DNA of 64,000 bases from the NCBI GenBank assembly GCA_019914945.1, contig CM034102.1:6623501-6687500 (forward strand). The letters run 5' to 3'. The position numbers were made by a program, and so were the translations under genes. Positions within the stretch are counted from its first letter, which is position 1. Every line of letters starts with the position of its first letter. The notes beneath the pieces were generated by a model, which made no database searches, was not told where the DNA came from, and saw only the letters and a list, made by a program, of their open reading frames with translations. Shown here one piece after another: positions 48,581-60,059 of this stretch. Source of the DNA: Typha latifolia. Taxonomy: Eukaryota; Streptophyta; Magnoliopsida; Poales; Typhaceae.

Positions 48581-49337
48581 TCATATGAAGAAGAAACAAA
48601 GAATGAAGGAAAAAAAAGGGGAAAACAAATTAGGAATCGATGACATTACTGGTCTTGGTGCTGTTTGCTTCCTAGGATTAAAGGATTGAAGGTAGCCCGT
48701 TTGCTTCTGCAATGTAGACTTCTCCTGCAAGACATTGGGAAGAAGAGAAGAGTAATTAGTAGAACCAATTAAAAAAGTGTAGGAGAACAAAAGGAAGAAC
48801 AGAACAAAAGTCTACCTTATAATGTGTTGCAGAGGATGCACAGGAGAACTCCACAACATTATCCATAGTTTCTCTCATGTTGGTAGTTGTGGCATTGATG
48901 CTCTGCAGAATATCCACAGAACCAAATGAGAAAAAGATGGATCCACAAAGAGGGTAACAGAGGGAGAGGATAAAAAATGGGGTCAATACCTCAGAGTAGC
49001 TCAAGAAACTGGAACTGGCAGTGTCATCAAGTAAGGAGGAGAGCTCCTTGTGCTGCTCTGACTCCACCCTCCTCTTCTTCCCGCCATTATTTCTATTAGA
49101 CAAAGCAGCAGCATCAGAGGGAGTGGAGACACGGAAGCAATAGTATTGCTCCTCCTCATTGAAGTGTGGTGGCCCAGATGATGCATCTGAGACCATCGAA
49201 AGGTCTTCTTCTTCTTCTTCTACTTCTACTTGAAAGGAACTTCCTTTCTCATAAGACTGGTCTAAATACATGGTCCAACCGGATTGGCACCCACTGCTAC
49301 ACTCAGAACGCTCTCCTCCTCCTTCCCCTAGCATCAT
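48581..49337 (-). CDS. SOFL: SOB FIVE-LIKE (SOFL) protein, three exons
   Basis: Minus-strand exons 49337-48990, 48902-48816 and 48724-48581, GT..AG, phase 0 junctions; 192 residues as drawn. The start is the first of two adjacent ATGs (49337). Motif SOFL-A: SECSSGCQSGWTMYLDQ (residues 10-26). An acidic run follows, then SOFL-B: EDLSMVSDASSGPPHF (about 44-59). A basic KKRRVE (about 87-92) could be a nuclear signal. Exon 2 encodes NMRETMDNVVEFSCASSATH; exon 3 has STLQKQTGYLQSFNP. SOFL proteins are plant-specific; SOB5 and its relatives raise cytokinin levels when overexpressed. The last 20 residues (hydrophobic, Phe-rich, ending ILCFFFI) are unlike the family, so the true 3' end may use a further splice. 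The N-terminal assignment is firm. Confidence 0.88.
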
Positions 49338-49683
49338 TGTGATCAATGGAGTAATGGGTCTCGCTCTCTCTCTCTCTATATATATATCTATCTATCTATA
49401 CATACCCAGTGTGAGTTCTCTCTTCCTGTTATTGTTTGTAGTTGGAGTTGCAAGATTTAGGTGGAAAGTAGTAGGAGGGGGAGGGGTTGCAGGAAAAACG
49501 AACAGAATCGCACCCCGAATTCCAGACTTGTTTTGTCGTGTTGCACATGACATCCTTCCCACCTCCTTGCTTTGGTTTCCTCGGTGCAGATGATATTAAA
49601 CTTGCCAGTTGGGCCTTGAGGCGCTTTGTTTGCTTTCTTGCTGACACAAGAGAGAGAGGAGAAAGAGAGAGAAGATAAGAGAA

Positions 49684-49718
<35 letters not shown>

Positions 49719-49850
49719 CGCACACACAACAACGCATCACATGAAACGCAGCAAAGCTGTGTAGTGTACTACCCGCCCATATTAACCCATTATTTTCTTT
49801 CAAATCCTCTCTACTAGCGCATGTCATTTGCATTTAGGAAAACTTATCAA
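49338..49850 (-). promoter_or_regulatory. 5' UTR and promoter of the SOFL gene
   Basis: Directly upstream (minus strand) of the SOFL start. It includes a short (CT)n/(TA)n stretch (49362-49400) and a (GA)n-rich stretch (49683-49720). Overlapping open frames on both strands (49270-49833) reflect these low-complexity runs and are not genes. Confidence 0.45.
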
Positions 49851-50224
49851 AAACATCATTCATCTTAAGTACCTTTATTGTCATTCATACCGTGTTATAT
49901 GAATATTTATTATTCTATCTCCATATTTTGCTTTCAAGGTCTATAAGCATTCCGATATTCAGACAAAATGACCTTCGTATCCCTTGATTAATTTATTATG
50001 ATTAAGATTAAAAATAACTAGGGAACCGTGTTTTAAGGCTAAACGAGATGTATTTCTAAGCTCGCACCTCCAAAGACAATGTTGCCTCCTCCAAGCTCGT
50101 GCCTCAGAAAAACATGCCTTGAAGGTAAAGAAAGGTAAAGGATTTTCTGTTGTATTTTCTTTTTTTGGTCGTGAATAGTAGGAAATCTCTTTCCTTGGCA
50201 TCTCGAGTTGATACCAGAGGGCCG

Positions 50225-50295
50225 CCTAATGCAACTGAGCCTAAGCCGTGTTTGAGCTTAAATTGAGCCTATTTTCAAACCAAATTCAAGCCATG
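50225..50295. repeat. hAT-like subterminal repeat fragment
   Basis: Short stretch with GAGCCTAAGCC, GAGCTTAAATTGAGCC and TTCAAGCCATG, resembling the subterminal repeats of the hAT elements in this window. No ends or target duplication. Confidence 0.35.
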
Positions 50296-50566
50296 TCATG
50301 TGGGTTCCTTAGCCCAAAATTCCTTAAGGTTGTTGCTAAGCCAACTTGTGATGGGTACCCGTACCCATACCCACCTCTCTTTTGGAAGCCATGAAGATGT
50401 GGAGGATGACTTCCTCTCTAATGCGCTAGATGCCTTGGTGCCCAAACAATGGGGTATTGGAAGATTTAGGTCAGGTTTGATAAAGCTTTGGGTTGTGCTC
50501 TATAATTGTAAATGGTAGTAGCTTTCCTCCTCCCTCATGTATCAACAGGTCCAAGGCTTGTAAACT

Positions 50567-50783
50567 AGGGAGTTGGCCGCCTCCAATGCAACTTTGAGAT
50601 TGCTTGTAGGATTATTTCTAGATTGGAAGCCCTTGAGGCTTCTATTTGCACTCTTATCTAAGGAGAATCTCTAGTTGGGTGTGGAAATTAACCATTTTAA
50701 TGCTTTGTCTAGACATATCTCTATTAAATGGATGTACAAATCTGGGCTCAATTGGACCAAAGATGGTGATTGTAACACTATTG
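50567..50783 (+). repeat. Duplicated segment, copy with the empty Copia site
   Basis: Nearly identical to 52608-52657 joined to 62362-62530. Shared words: CCTCCAATGCAACTTTGAGA, TTGGAAGCCCTTGAGGCTTC, AAGGAGAATCTCTAGTTGGG and GGTGATTGTAACACTA. At the point where the Copia element interrupts the other copy, this copy reads straight through (GATTATTTCTAGATTGG). Origin of the segment unknown; no clear coding. Confidence 0.85.
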
Positions 50784-51059
50784 GTCAATTGTTGTCATCT
50801 CTCCTATTGAAACGGTCTTGTCTTACTTCCGATCTCCCTCATTCATTGATCCCCCTAGTCTCCATAGGGTCGGCATACTTCTTCCCCATATTCACTTCTA
50901 AAGTATCAATCTACCTATTCATCACTAGCATCATCAATCATCCACACTCTCCCTCACCATCTACAAGCTGATCAACCCTTGCTACTCTTAACTGCAATCG
51001 CCACCACACCCGCCACCAACGCTTCCCTCGAACTTTCGACCAAATTCAACCTAGATAGA

Positions 51060-51300
51060 GTGTGAATCTATTGAGAGTTTGAACACCAAAAACGTATATA
51101 TAAAAGTCATGAAGCTATTCCAACTGTCCATAAACTTTTTGGCATCATGAGAATATTTGACGAATATTTTCTCCAGATTGTGCATTAATTGCTTGTGTTT
51201 CGAATCGACCCCAACTCGATTCATATCATGTAATCCCTCAAGTTTGAGGTTGCCAATTTTTGAGCCATAACTCATTTTTTTAGGGTTATTGTTATGTTCG
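51060..51300 (+). mobile_element. Possible short gypsy LTR relic
   Basis: Contains GAGAATATTTGACGAATATT, also found (minus strand) in the gypsy LTR fragment at 7472-7700, with similar sequence around it. No ends, PBS or genes follow. Assignment is tentative. Confidence 0.3.
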
Positions 51301-51942
51301 CAGACATTTACGATTTTAACATCCTGACAGATGGTTCTTAGGCCATTAATAGTAATATCCTTAATCTAACTAGGTGGAAGGGGAATCTTCGCCTTCACTA
51401 GATGCTTTTGACATAGTTTCGATCAGTCTGAATTCACTTCCTAGACTTTGTTGTTTGAATATTGGAGACTAAGCCTCTTTGACAGAGTTAGCTAGTAAAT
51501 TTAGTCATCCCTCCATTGTGCATTGATGATACATCGATCTATAAACTCTATAGATCACTGAGGCCTAGGTCATAGTTGATCTCACCAAGTCATCAAATAG
51601 AGGGACACGTCTAGAGAAGGATAAATATTACTTCCAACATATAGTTGCTTTATGAGGAGATTCTTGTCTTTAAATGCGGGATGGTGGTGGCGGGTTGGGA
51701 GGGCATCGCCACCTAGATTGCCCTCAAATGAACCTCTCTAAGGTTGGTGTGGCTCTCCTTGTCTCCAACTATTTAGCTGATGGTCATGGAGGGGGTTGAA
51801 TGCCTTACAGAATGCAAGGTTCCTGCCCTCAATGTAATAATTGTATCCATGGGTTAGGGAACACTAGAAGTATGGAGGGCACCTCTCTCGTAGAGGAGCT
51901 AGCTAAGAAGAGGCTAAGAACTTTATGTTGTTGGCCCTTGGC

Positions 51943-52486
51943 CAGGGATGAAAAACCTCCAACTTGACCTGCTATCTAACCTGATTCACATCGAATTTAG
52001 ATAAAAAATTTCTACACGACTTGAATACGGATTCAAACTCGAATTCGGATACGTAAGAGTTTTGAAAAAAAAAACCCTAGATACAAATTTAGATACGGGT
52101 AATAAATTCAGATAAGGATATAGATACTGGTCGGATATAATAAGATACAAATATTAGATATCCGTTTAAATGCATATTATTTAAATAATTTATACTTTTT
52201 AATTTAGTTATTAAAATAGTGAATATTGATATTGTTGTTAATAATGTGTTCTTTATTGTTTTTAAAACTAATTTTACTAAATTGTTATGTATTTGACGAG
52301 TAAAATTTTTCTTTTTTAAAACTCTTAACGGTTTGTGTTAATTGTCTCCTAAAAAAATATCATAATTCATTTAAAATTTGATCCACATCCGATTAAGATT
52401 AGGTCTCCTATCCTAAAATTATGTGATCTATATCTAAAAATTATTCGTATCTATTTAGTCAGGATATAGTCAGGATATAGTCACTG
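51943..52486. mobile_element. Candidate AT-rich hAT-like element
   Basis: Starts CAGGGATGAAAAACC; on the minus strand the right end starts CAGTGACTATATCC. The inside has repeated GGATA/AGATAC words with no coding. Possible 8-bp flanks CCCTTGGC and ACCTGGTT agree only partly, so this is a weak call. Confidence 0.3.
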
Positions 52487-52657
52487 ACCTGGTTCCACTG
52501 ATCTTGTTCCATCATACTAGGTAAATCAGTTTGGGGATCTCCTATGAACATATTGGCCCTTACATTGTCGATTGCTAAAATATAGAGTTAATTAAATAGA
52601 ACATCTAGGGATTTGGCTGCCTCCAATGCAACTTTGAGATTGCTTGTAGGACTATTT

Positions 52658-53579
52658 TGTTAGGTTTTTATTTATTGGCAATTGTGTACAAAATATTTTA
52701 AGTATATTTTTTCATGTATAAGAGCTTTACACAAGTCTAGAATATCTCTGGTTTGAAGAATTGCAAGATTATTGGAGAAAAGCCGTCGAGTTCACACCAC
52801 GTTCACAAATGCGTTCGAACGCGGGTACTGCGTTCACACAGATAGAGAGCCGCATTCACAAACGCGTTCGAACGCGGGTATTGCGTTCACACAGACCGAG
52901 AGCTACGTTCACAAACACGTTCGAACGCAACCTAAAGAATTCAAGTTGTCGCGTTCGAATGCACTGGGCCCGTTCGAATGCACCTGAGTTTAAGTCATAC
53001 CGTTCGAACGCACCCGGGCCGCGTTCGAACGCACCAACGAAGTTTGATAAAATTGGACTTTTGTAAGTACGAATAAGACTTGGATTTAGCTCTATCTTAG
53101 AGATCATATATAAGGATTGTGATGCCTTATCTTGAGAGTGGTTGAAGAAGTATTATTGAAGGAGACTTCTTGAGGCTACATCGGTTCTTCAACTAACAAG
53201 GTTCCACTCATCATTAAAAAACTTAATCTTTCGTCTTAAGGGCTATCTAGACGAAAAATCAATCTCGAGGGTTACTGAGATTGGACTTCAATCACGAGAA
53301 GTAGTGAATCGTGGGTTCTAGCGAGCAAGACTGAGAAGAACAAAGTCGTTTGGATCGACGGGTTGTTTTGTGAGTTAGTCTTGTAATTGCTAATATTCTA
53401 GTGATTGTATTTTATTCGAGTTTGGATCCGTAGTTTTTTCCCGTTTAGGTTTTTCCACGTTAAAATCTTGGTATTCATCTCTACTTTCGTTCATAATATT
53501 TTTACGGACTTTTACTTAAGCGAACGAGTGATATCATTGCCTAGTATTTAGATGCATACTTGTGTCTATGGGTTTTTCA
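52658..53579 (+). repeat. Copia 5' LTR
   Basis: 922 bp, TGTTAGG...TTTTTCA. Holds a 53-bp minisatellite with GCGTTCGAACGC palindromes (two full units at 52811 and 52864 plus a partial one at 52917), further TTCGAACGC palindromes to about 53035, and a TATA box TATATAA at 53107-53113, the likely promoter of the element. Confidence 0.93.
52811..53035 (+). repeat. 53-bp palindrome-bearing minisatellite in 5' LTR
   Basis: Units begin GCGTTCGAACGCGGGTA and contain TGCGTTCACACAGA and a GAGAGC..C.TTCACAAA block. Two full units and the start of a third, then isolated palindromes at about 52952, 53001 and 53022. Confidence 0.9.
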
Positions 53580-53580
53580 A

Positions 53581-53596
53581 TTGGTATCAGAGCAGG
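53581..53596 (+). promoter_or_regulatory. Copia primer-binding site
   Basis: TTGGTATCAGAGCAGG starts two bases after the 5' LTR; the TGGTATCAGAGC core pairs with the 3' end of initiator methionine tRNA. Confidence 0.92.
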
Positions 53597-53627
53597 TTCT
53601 CTCATCTTTGAGAGAGATCAGATAGAC

Positions 53628-55345
53628 ATGGATTTTCATAGAGATGGACCATCATCTATTAGACCTCCTATCCTAGATGGATCAAATTATGGATATTGGA
53701 AAGCTAGGATGAGAGCTTACTTGAAGTCTATAGATGAACGAGTATGGTTTGCCGTTGTGAACGGTTGGAGTCCACCAATGTACATGGTGGATGATAAACT
53801 TGTTGATAAACCGATAGAGTCATGGGATAGGTTAGACTATGAAAAAGTTGGATGGAATAGCAAGGCAATAAATATAATTTTTAGTTGTGTTTCCTCGGAA
53901 GAATTTAGAAGAATCTCTACTTGTGAGATAGCAAAAGAAGTTTGGATGATCTTAGAAACTACTCACGAAAGAACTATGGCTGTAAAACATTCTAAACTTC
54001 AGAGGTTGACTACTAGTTTTGAAACTCTACGAATGGAGGAGAATGAGACATTTGATGAGTTTTATGTAAAGCTGAGTGATATAGTCAACTCCAGTTTCAA
54101 CCTAGGAGAGAAAATTCCTTAAAACAGAATTGTTCGTAAGATCCTTAGGTCTCTTCCAGAGAGGTTTCAGGCGAAAGTTACAGCTATTAAGGAAAGTAAG
54201 GACATTGATTCTATGAAAGTTGAACAATTGGTAGGAAATCTACAAACATTTGAGTCCAGCCTTTCAAAATCGAGGAAGTCCAAAGGGATTGCCCTATCCA
54301 CAGTTGAACAAAGTATAGAGGAGTCTGATGATGAAAGTGATTTAGATTTTGAGATGTTGGCCATGTTCGTCAAAAAGTTCAATAAATTCTTTCGGAAGCC
54401 AAACAAGTTAAATGCTGAAAAACTTGAGAAAAGCAAAGCATTTGTGAAAAAGAAGAATACTGCTAGTTCGAACACAGGTGTGAGCAACAATGGTGTCAAA
54501 CAGAAAAATAAGAATTCTGAGAATAAAGTTCGATGTTTTGAATATTCTGGTTTTGGACACATAGCACAAGAATGCCCTAATCGCCTTAAGAAGAAAGGTA
54601 AAGCTATGAAAGTTACTTGGGATGACTCAGATGAATCTGATGATGATTCTGGAAAAGATGAAGAAAACTTTGTTGCTTTTCCCTCTTCTCTACTCAATAT
54701 TGATTCCGTTGTTGATACTAATAGTACAGATGATCATGATATGTTACCAGCTGAAAAAGATAAATCTAAAATATAAAAGGCATATAATGACCTGTACCTG
54801 GAGTCGTTTAAACTCAAGAAAAGCAATCTTAGACTACATCAACGACTCAAGGTAATCGAACTTGAAAATTTTCAATTTGAGGAGAAGTACAAATTGGAAC
54901 TTGAACGTTTCAAAGACCTTTCTGAACAACTTGACAATGCAAAAAATAAAATGAAGGCTGATAAAATTGAACTAGAGCGACTGAATAAGAAAGTGACATT
55001 TCTAAAAGGGAAGAACAAACTTGACGAGATCATAAAGGCTCAGATCTCTGAAAAAGACAGGTATGGTGTTGGATACACTAGTAATTCAAATAATAATAAA
55101 ACTGTCTTCGTTTATGCACGTATACAAAAGGAAGAATATCTAAAGTCATCAACCGCATTTATAAAACAATCCTAGATGAATGCTTCTAAACTGAAGGAGA
55201 ATCTACAAACTGGTGAATCGTCAACGGCACCAAAGGTAAACTTTAGTCACACTCCTCGAGAAAAGGTGAGTAGAAAATGGTTTGTTCCGACATGCTATCA
55301 TTGCGGCATTCTAGGGATATTCGACCTTATTGCAAATTTTTGCAA
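53628..55345 (+). pseudogene. Copia gag
   Basis: Start codon at 53628 (MDFHRDGPSSIRPPILDG). A UBN2-type gag domain follows with YWKARMRAYLKSIDERVW and the retained VWMILETTHE block. It is broken by a stop at 54120-54122, another at 54774-54776, one at 55173-55175 and a frameshift near 55310. The zinc knuckle at about 54532-54575 reads CFEYSGFGHIAQEC; the second Cys of CX2CX4HX4C is replaced by Tyr. A charged coiled coil lies at about 54840-55050. A second Cys/His stretch (CYHCG) near 55298 is cut by the frameshift. Confidence 0.88.
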
Positions 55346-55442
55346 AAACCTAAAACTGCTTTTATTTATGGGATAAAAACAAAGGCCATATGGGTCAAGA
55401 AAAGTGATTTGAATTGTTATGTTGTGCATATAGCTTTGAAAG

Positions 55443-58400
55443 CTTTAAATTCTGATTTGTGGTATTTAGACAATAGCTATTCAAGACATATGTCGGGTGA
55501 CAAGTCGTTATTTTTTAATCTTGAAAAATATGAAGGGGGAGTTGTGACATTCGGAGATGGTAATTCATCCAAGGTAATAGGTAAAGGAAAGGTAAGTTCT
55601 CCGGGGATTCCTATTCTTGAAAATATTCTTTATGTTAAGTGCTTGAAAGCAAATCTTCTGAGTATCAGTCAATTTTGTGATGAAGATTATGAGGTAAAAT
55701 TCTCCAAAAATGATTATACTATTCTAGATCATGGTGGTAATGTTATATGTTATGGATCTAGAACATCTGATAATTGCTATGTTGTTGGAACGTCACATAA
55801 ACTGAAATGTAACAGTGCCTCTTTTGACATTGCAGATCTTTGGCATCAACGTCTTGGACATGTGAATCACAATGAATTATTTACTTTGTCCAAACAAGAA
55901 GTGGTAAGAGGAATACCTAAGATGAATGAAATGTCAAAAAGAGTGTGCGGTTCGTGTCAAATTGGAAAACAAACTAGGATTTCACATAAGAAGGTAAATG
56001 CAGCTAACACCGACCGTGTGCTCCAATTAGTTCACATGGACTTGATGGGTCCAACAAAAATGGAAAGTCTTGAAGGTAAACGTTATATATTCTTAATGGT
56101 CGATGATTACTCCAGATATACCTGGGTTGCCTTTCTACATGAAAAGTCTGAAACCTTTGAAGTTTTTAAATCACTATGCTTAAAATTGCAAAATGAAAAA
56201 TCTATTACCCTAGTTAGGATTCGTTCTGATCATGGTAGAGAATTTGAAAATGAAATTTTTTCCATATTTTGCGATTCTCTTGGTATTCAACATGAATTTT
56301 CAGCTCCTATAACTCCACAACAGAACGGGATTGTGGAAAGAAAGAACCGAGTTGTGTAGGAAATGGCTATGGTTATGCTTCACGCTAAAAAGGTTCCTCA
56401 AAGGTTTTGGGCAGAGGCGGTCAATACAGCGGTACATGTGATAAATCGTGTTTATCTAAGACCGGGTATAAAAATGACTACATATGAAATTTGGAAATGT
56501 AAGAAACCTAGTGTTAAATATTTTCGAGTTTTTGGTAGTAAATGCTATATCTTGCGTGATCGAGAATATTTGACTAAATTTGACACTAGAAGTAACGAAG
56601 GCATCTTCTTAGGGTATTCGAATAATAGCAGAGCCTACAGAGTATTTAATCTTGACACTTCTACTATTATGCAATCTGCTAATGTTATGATAGATGAATC
56701 CACTACTGATTTAACTAAAGCTACTCCTATTTCTGTTTCTGCAGATACATATGACGAAGAAATATGAAAGGGGCTGTATTTGGAAATTGAGAATCAGGAC
56801 GAGGACAAAGTTGAAATGAACAAAGATGAGTGCAACGTACCGGAACCATCTGCTAGAGTGAAATCAGATCATCCACGGTCACAAGTGATCGGAGACGTAA
56901 ATGAACCAATTAAGACAAGACGACAAATCCAAAGTGAGGTATCATTTACTTGTTATACATCTTCTTTTGAACCTAAAAATATGAAGGAAGCGTTGTTAGA
57001 CGATTCTTGGGTTAATGCTATGCATGAGGAATTAGAGTAATTTTCTAGGAATGATGTTTGGTATTTAGTTCCTAGACCTAAGAATGTGAACGTCATTGGA
57101 ACAAAATGGATTTACAAGAATAAAAGTGATGAACATGGCAATATAGTTCGAAATAAAGCTAGACTCGTAGCACATGGATATACTCAGGTTGAGGGTATAG
57201 ATTTTGATGAGACATTTGCTCCTGTTGCTAGATTAGAATCTATTCGTATACTACTTGCTATTGCTTGTCACTTAAAATTTAAATTGTTTCAAATGGATGT
57301 TAAAAGTGATTTCTTGAATAGTACTCTGAATGAAGATGTTTATGTAGAACAACCAAAAGGGTTCGAAAATCAAAAATTTCCTTATCATGTGTTTAAACTG
57401 AAAAAGGCCCTGTACGGGCTAAAACAAGCTCCAAGAGTTTGGTATGAGAAGTTGACCACTTTTTTAGTGGATGCGGGGTTCACTCGAGGGGGAGTGGACA
57501 AGACATTGTTCATTAGACGGTCAAACAAGAGTTTAGTTGTGGCACAAATTTATGTGGATGGCATTGTCTTCGGGGCAACGAGTCGATTATTAGCCAAGGA
57601 GTTTGCAGACCTTATGCATAGTCATTTTGAGATGAGCATGATGGGTGAGTTGAAGTTCTTTTTGGGACTTCAAATTACTCAGTCGGAAAGAGGGATATTT
57701 ATCGCTCAAACCAAGTATGCTAAGGATCTTGTGACTAAATTCGGTTTAAAAAATGCAAAATATGCTAGAACACCTATGAGTACAACTACCAAACTAGGTA
57801 AGGATATTTCAGGAAAAAGTGTCGATCAGACACTGTATAGGAGCATGATTGGTAGTCTTTTGTACTTAACTACTAGTAGACCTGACATTGCATTTAGCGT
57901 TAGTGTGTGTGCTAGGTTTCAGTCTGAACCTAAGGAGACACATTTGTATGCTGTGAATCGTATCATAAAATATGTCGGTGGCACAGTTGACTTTAGGTAT
58001 CTGGTTTACTTATGACTCGGGAGCTATCATATCTAGATACACAGATTCTAATTGGGCAGGTTCATGTGATGATAGAAAAAGTACCTCTGGTGGATGTTTT
58101 TATATTGGAAATAATCTGGTTGCTTGGCACAATAAGAAACAAAACTCGATATCTTTATCTACTGCGGAGGCCGAGTACATTGCAACGGAAAGTTATTGTT
58201 CTCAGTTACTATGGATGAAACAGATGGTCAAAGATTACGACATTGAACAAGATACTATGGTGCTTTATTGTGACAACATGAGTGCTATTAATATATCAAA
58301 AAATCCTATTCAACACTCGCGTACAAAACATATTGATATCCGACATCATTTTAGACGCGAGTTAGTTGCAGACAAAATAATAGCACTAGAACATGTTGAG

Positions 58401-58448
58401 ACGGAGAAACAGTTGGGTGATTTATTTACAAAACCTTTGGATTTATAG
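55443..58448 (+). pseudogene. Copia pol: protease, integrase, RT, RNase H
   Basis: Protease region near 55459: LWYLDNSYSRHMSGD, where the usual DSG triad reads DNS. GAG-pre-integrase near 55840: LWHQRLGHVNHNEL with CGSCQIGK. Integrase core to 56358 keeps the DDE residues (MDLMGP, RSDHGREFE, NGIVERKN). RT from about 57086: WIYKNKSDEHGNIVRNKARL, FKLFQMDVKSDFLN, KALYGLKQAPRVWYEKL; the catalytic YVDD reads YVDG. RNase H from about 58014: YTDSNWAGSCDDRKSTSGG, SLSTAEAEYIA and DNMSAINISKNP. Stops at about 56357, 56765 and 57038 and a frameshift near 58010 disable it; the stops at 54120, 56357 and 57038 look like single C-to-T changes. Confidence 0.92.
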
Positions 58449-60059
58449 AGATTTGAGTATCTTCGTACTTCTTTAGGAATTTGTGCTTTGGATTGATTTT
58501 CTTTTTGTTTTGGTTTGCGTGCTTTGGTTTGCATGTTTCATTTTTATTATTTCTTTTCGTTTCTTTTTAGTTTTTATTTACTCTGAAATTTTCTTTGCTT
58601 TTAGTTTCAAATTTGTCGAGAGTTTGTCATATATAAAAAAAATTTGATGCACTCCTAGATTCAATAATATACTCTTGACATATAAATATGATTTTTCTCT
58701 TGATTATGAGTTATGATAGTCAATTCTGTCATCTTGCAGTATATTATATCATTTCTAATTTGTTCACTCTCTCGACTTCTATGACAATTAAATTAAATTT
58801 AATGCACTTATAACGTATGTATTTTCTTGAGTGAGCATGACATCGTGAAATTTTTTGTTAAATAGCTCACTATTGACGTTGATTTGCACAGTTTGACCTC
58901 ATGCTTAGTCATCACAAATGTGTTCATAAAAGATCAATGAAAAGGGCTACAATGAGTTTGTGTGAAAGCCATCTTGTTTAGAGTCCAGTTTGACTCAGTA
59001 TATTGCTTGCAAATTAAATAAAATTCTTTGATGTTTGTGAATATCTTCTTGCACATTGGTTGATATGTACTACAAGAAAAAGGCTATCTACTCATGTGTG
59101 AAAGCCATCATTGCACCTATATGATTTATATATAAAAAATAATAATATAGGAAAATTTTCTGTTCGGTTATGGAGAATAAGTCAAAAAATGCAAATTTAA
59201 ATACTAAGTCGGTTTGACTACTGTGTTGTATCATTGTTTAAATAGAAAAATTTATTTAAGAATAATGTTTCATGTTATCTATGCTCACCTTGCATATGTA
59301 TATTGTTATGATCAATCAAGATTAATTTAATTTTGAGTGATGCATTAGAATTGATTATAATATGTTTTTGATGATTTGATTAATCTGTGTATGACTTATT
59401 TCATTCGATTGTCATATTCTATATCTTGAATCTATTTTGAATTTTTAGAGGTGCATCTCCAAAAAGATTTTTTAATTTTTTCTTAGATTTTTCACTTAAA
59501 AAAAAGGGCGTTCGAAGGCAAATTTTTGAGTTCGAACGCGGTGACTGGCGCGTTCAAACGCGCAAACTGGTGCGTTCGAATGCACTCGAGGATTCTTTAT
59601 ATATTGCGTCCGAACTCAAGGGTTTTCATCTTCCATCTTCCAAACCCTAGAAACCCTTCATTTTCTCTCTCTCAAATCTTCAAGATCTTGGTATTTTTCA
59701 TCAAATTTCTCACTACAAACCCTTTTAGAGGGTAGTTCTCCTCCGGATCTAGCGTCTTTCGGCCGAATTTCTTAGTTTTTATTCACTTTTGCGAGGTATG
59801 ATCATCCATCAATTTTCTTATTTTTTATTCAATTAAGTCTCTTGATCTTGATTGATTTTGTGCGTTTTCGAGTTTTGATCACGTTAAAGTTACTATCTTG
59901 ATGTTTCTTGTGTGATTGAACGTGATATCTTAGCGTTTTCGAGTGGATGATGGATTTCATTTAGGGCCTTCATGGTTTCTTAGATATTTTTTATTTCTTG
60001 CTATCTTTTTGTTTGCTTTGGGCATGTATTGAATCTTGCATCTTATTTCTTTCTCAAAA
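58449..60059 (+). other. Copia internal spacer between pol and the extra ORF
   Basis: About 1.6 kb of AT-rich non-coding sequence inside the element. 59508-59590 holds another cluster of TTCGAACGCG-type palindromes, the same motif as in the LTRs. Confidence 0.7.

Noticed and set aside
52811..53035. Regular 53-bp repeats as a CRISPR-like array
   Set aside because: Units are contiguous with no unique spacers, sit inside an LTR, and this is plant DNA.
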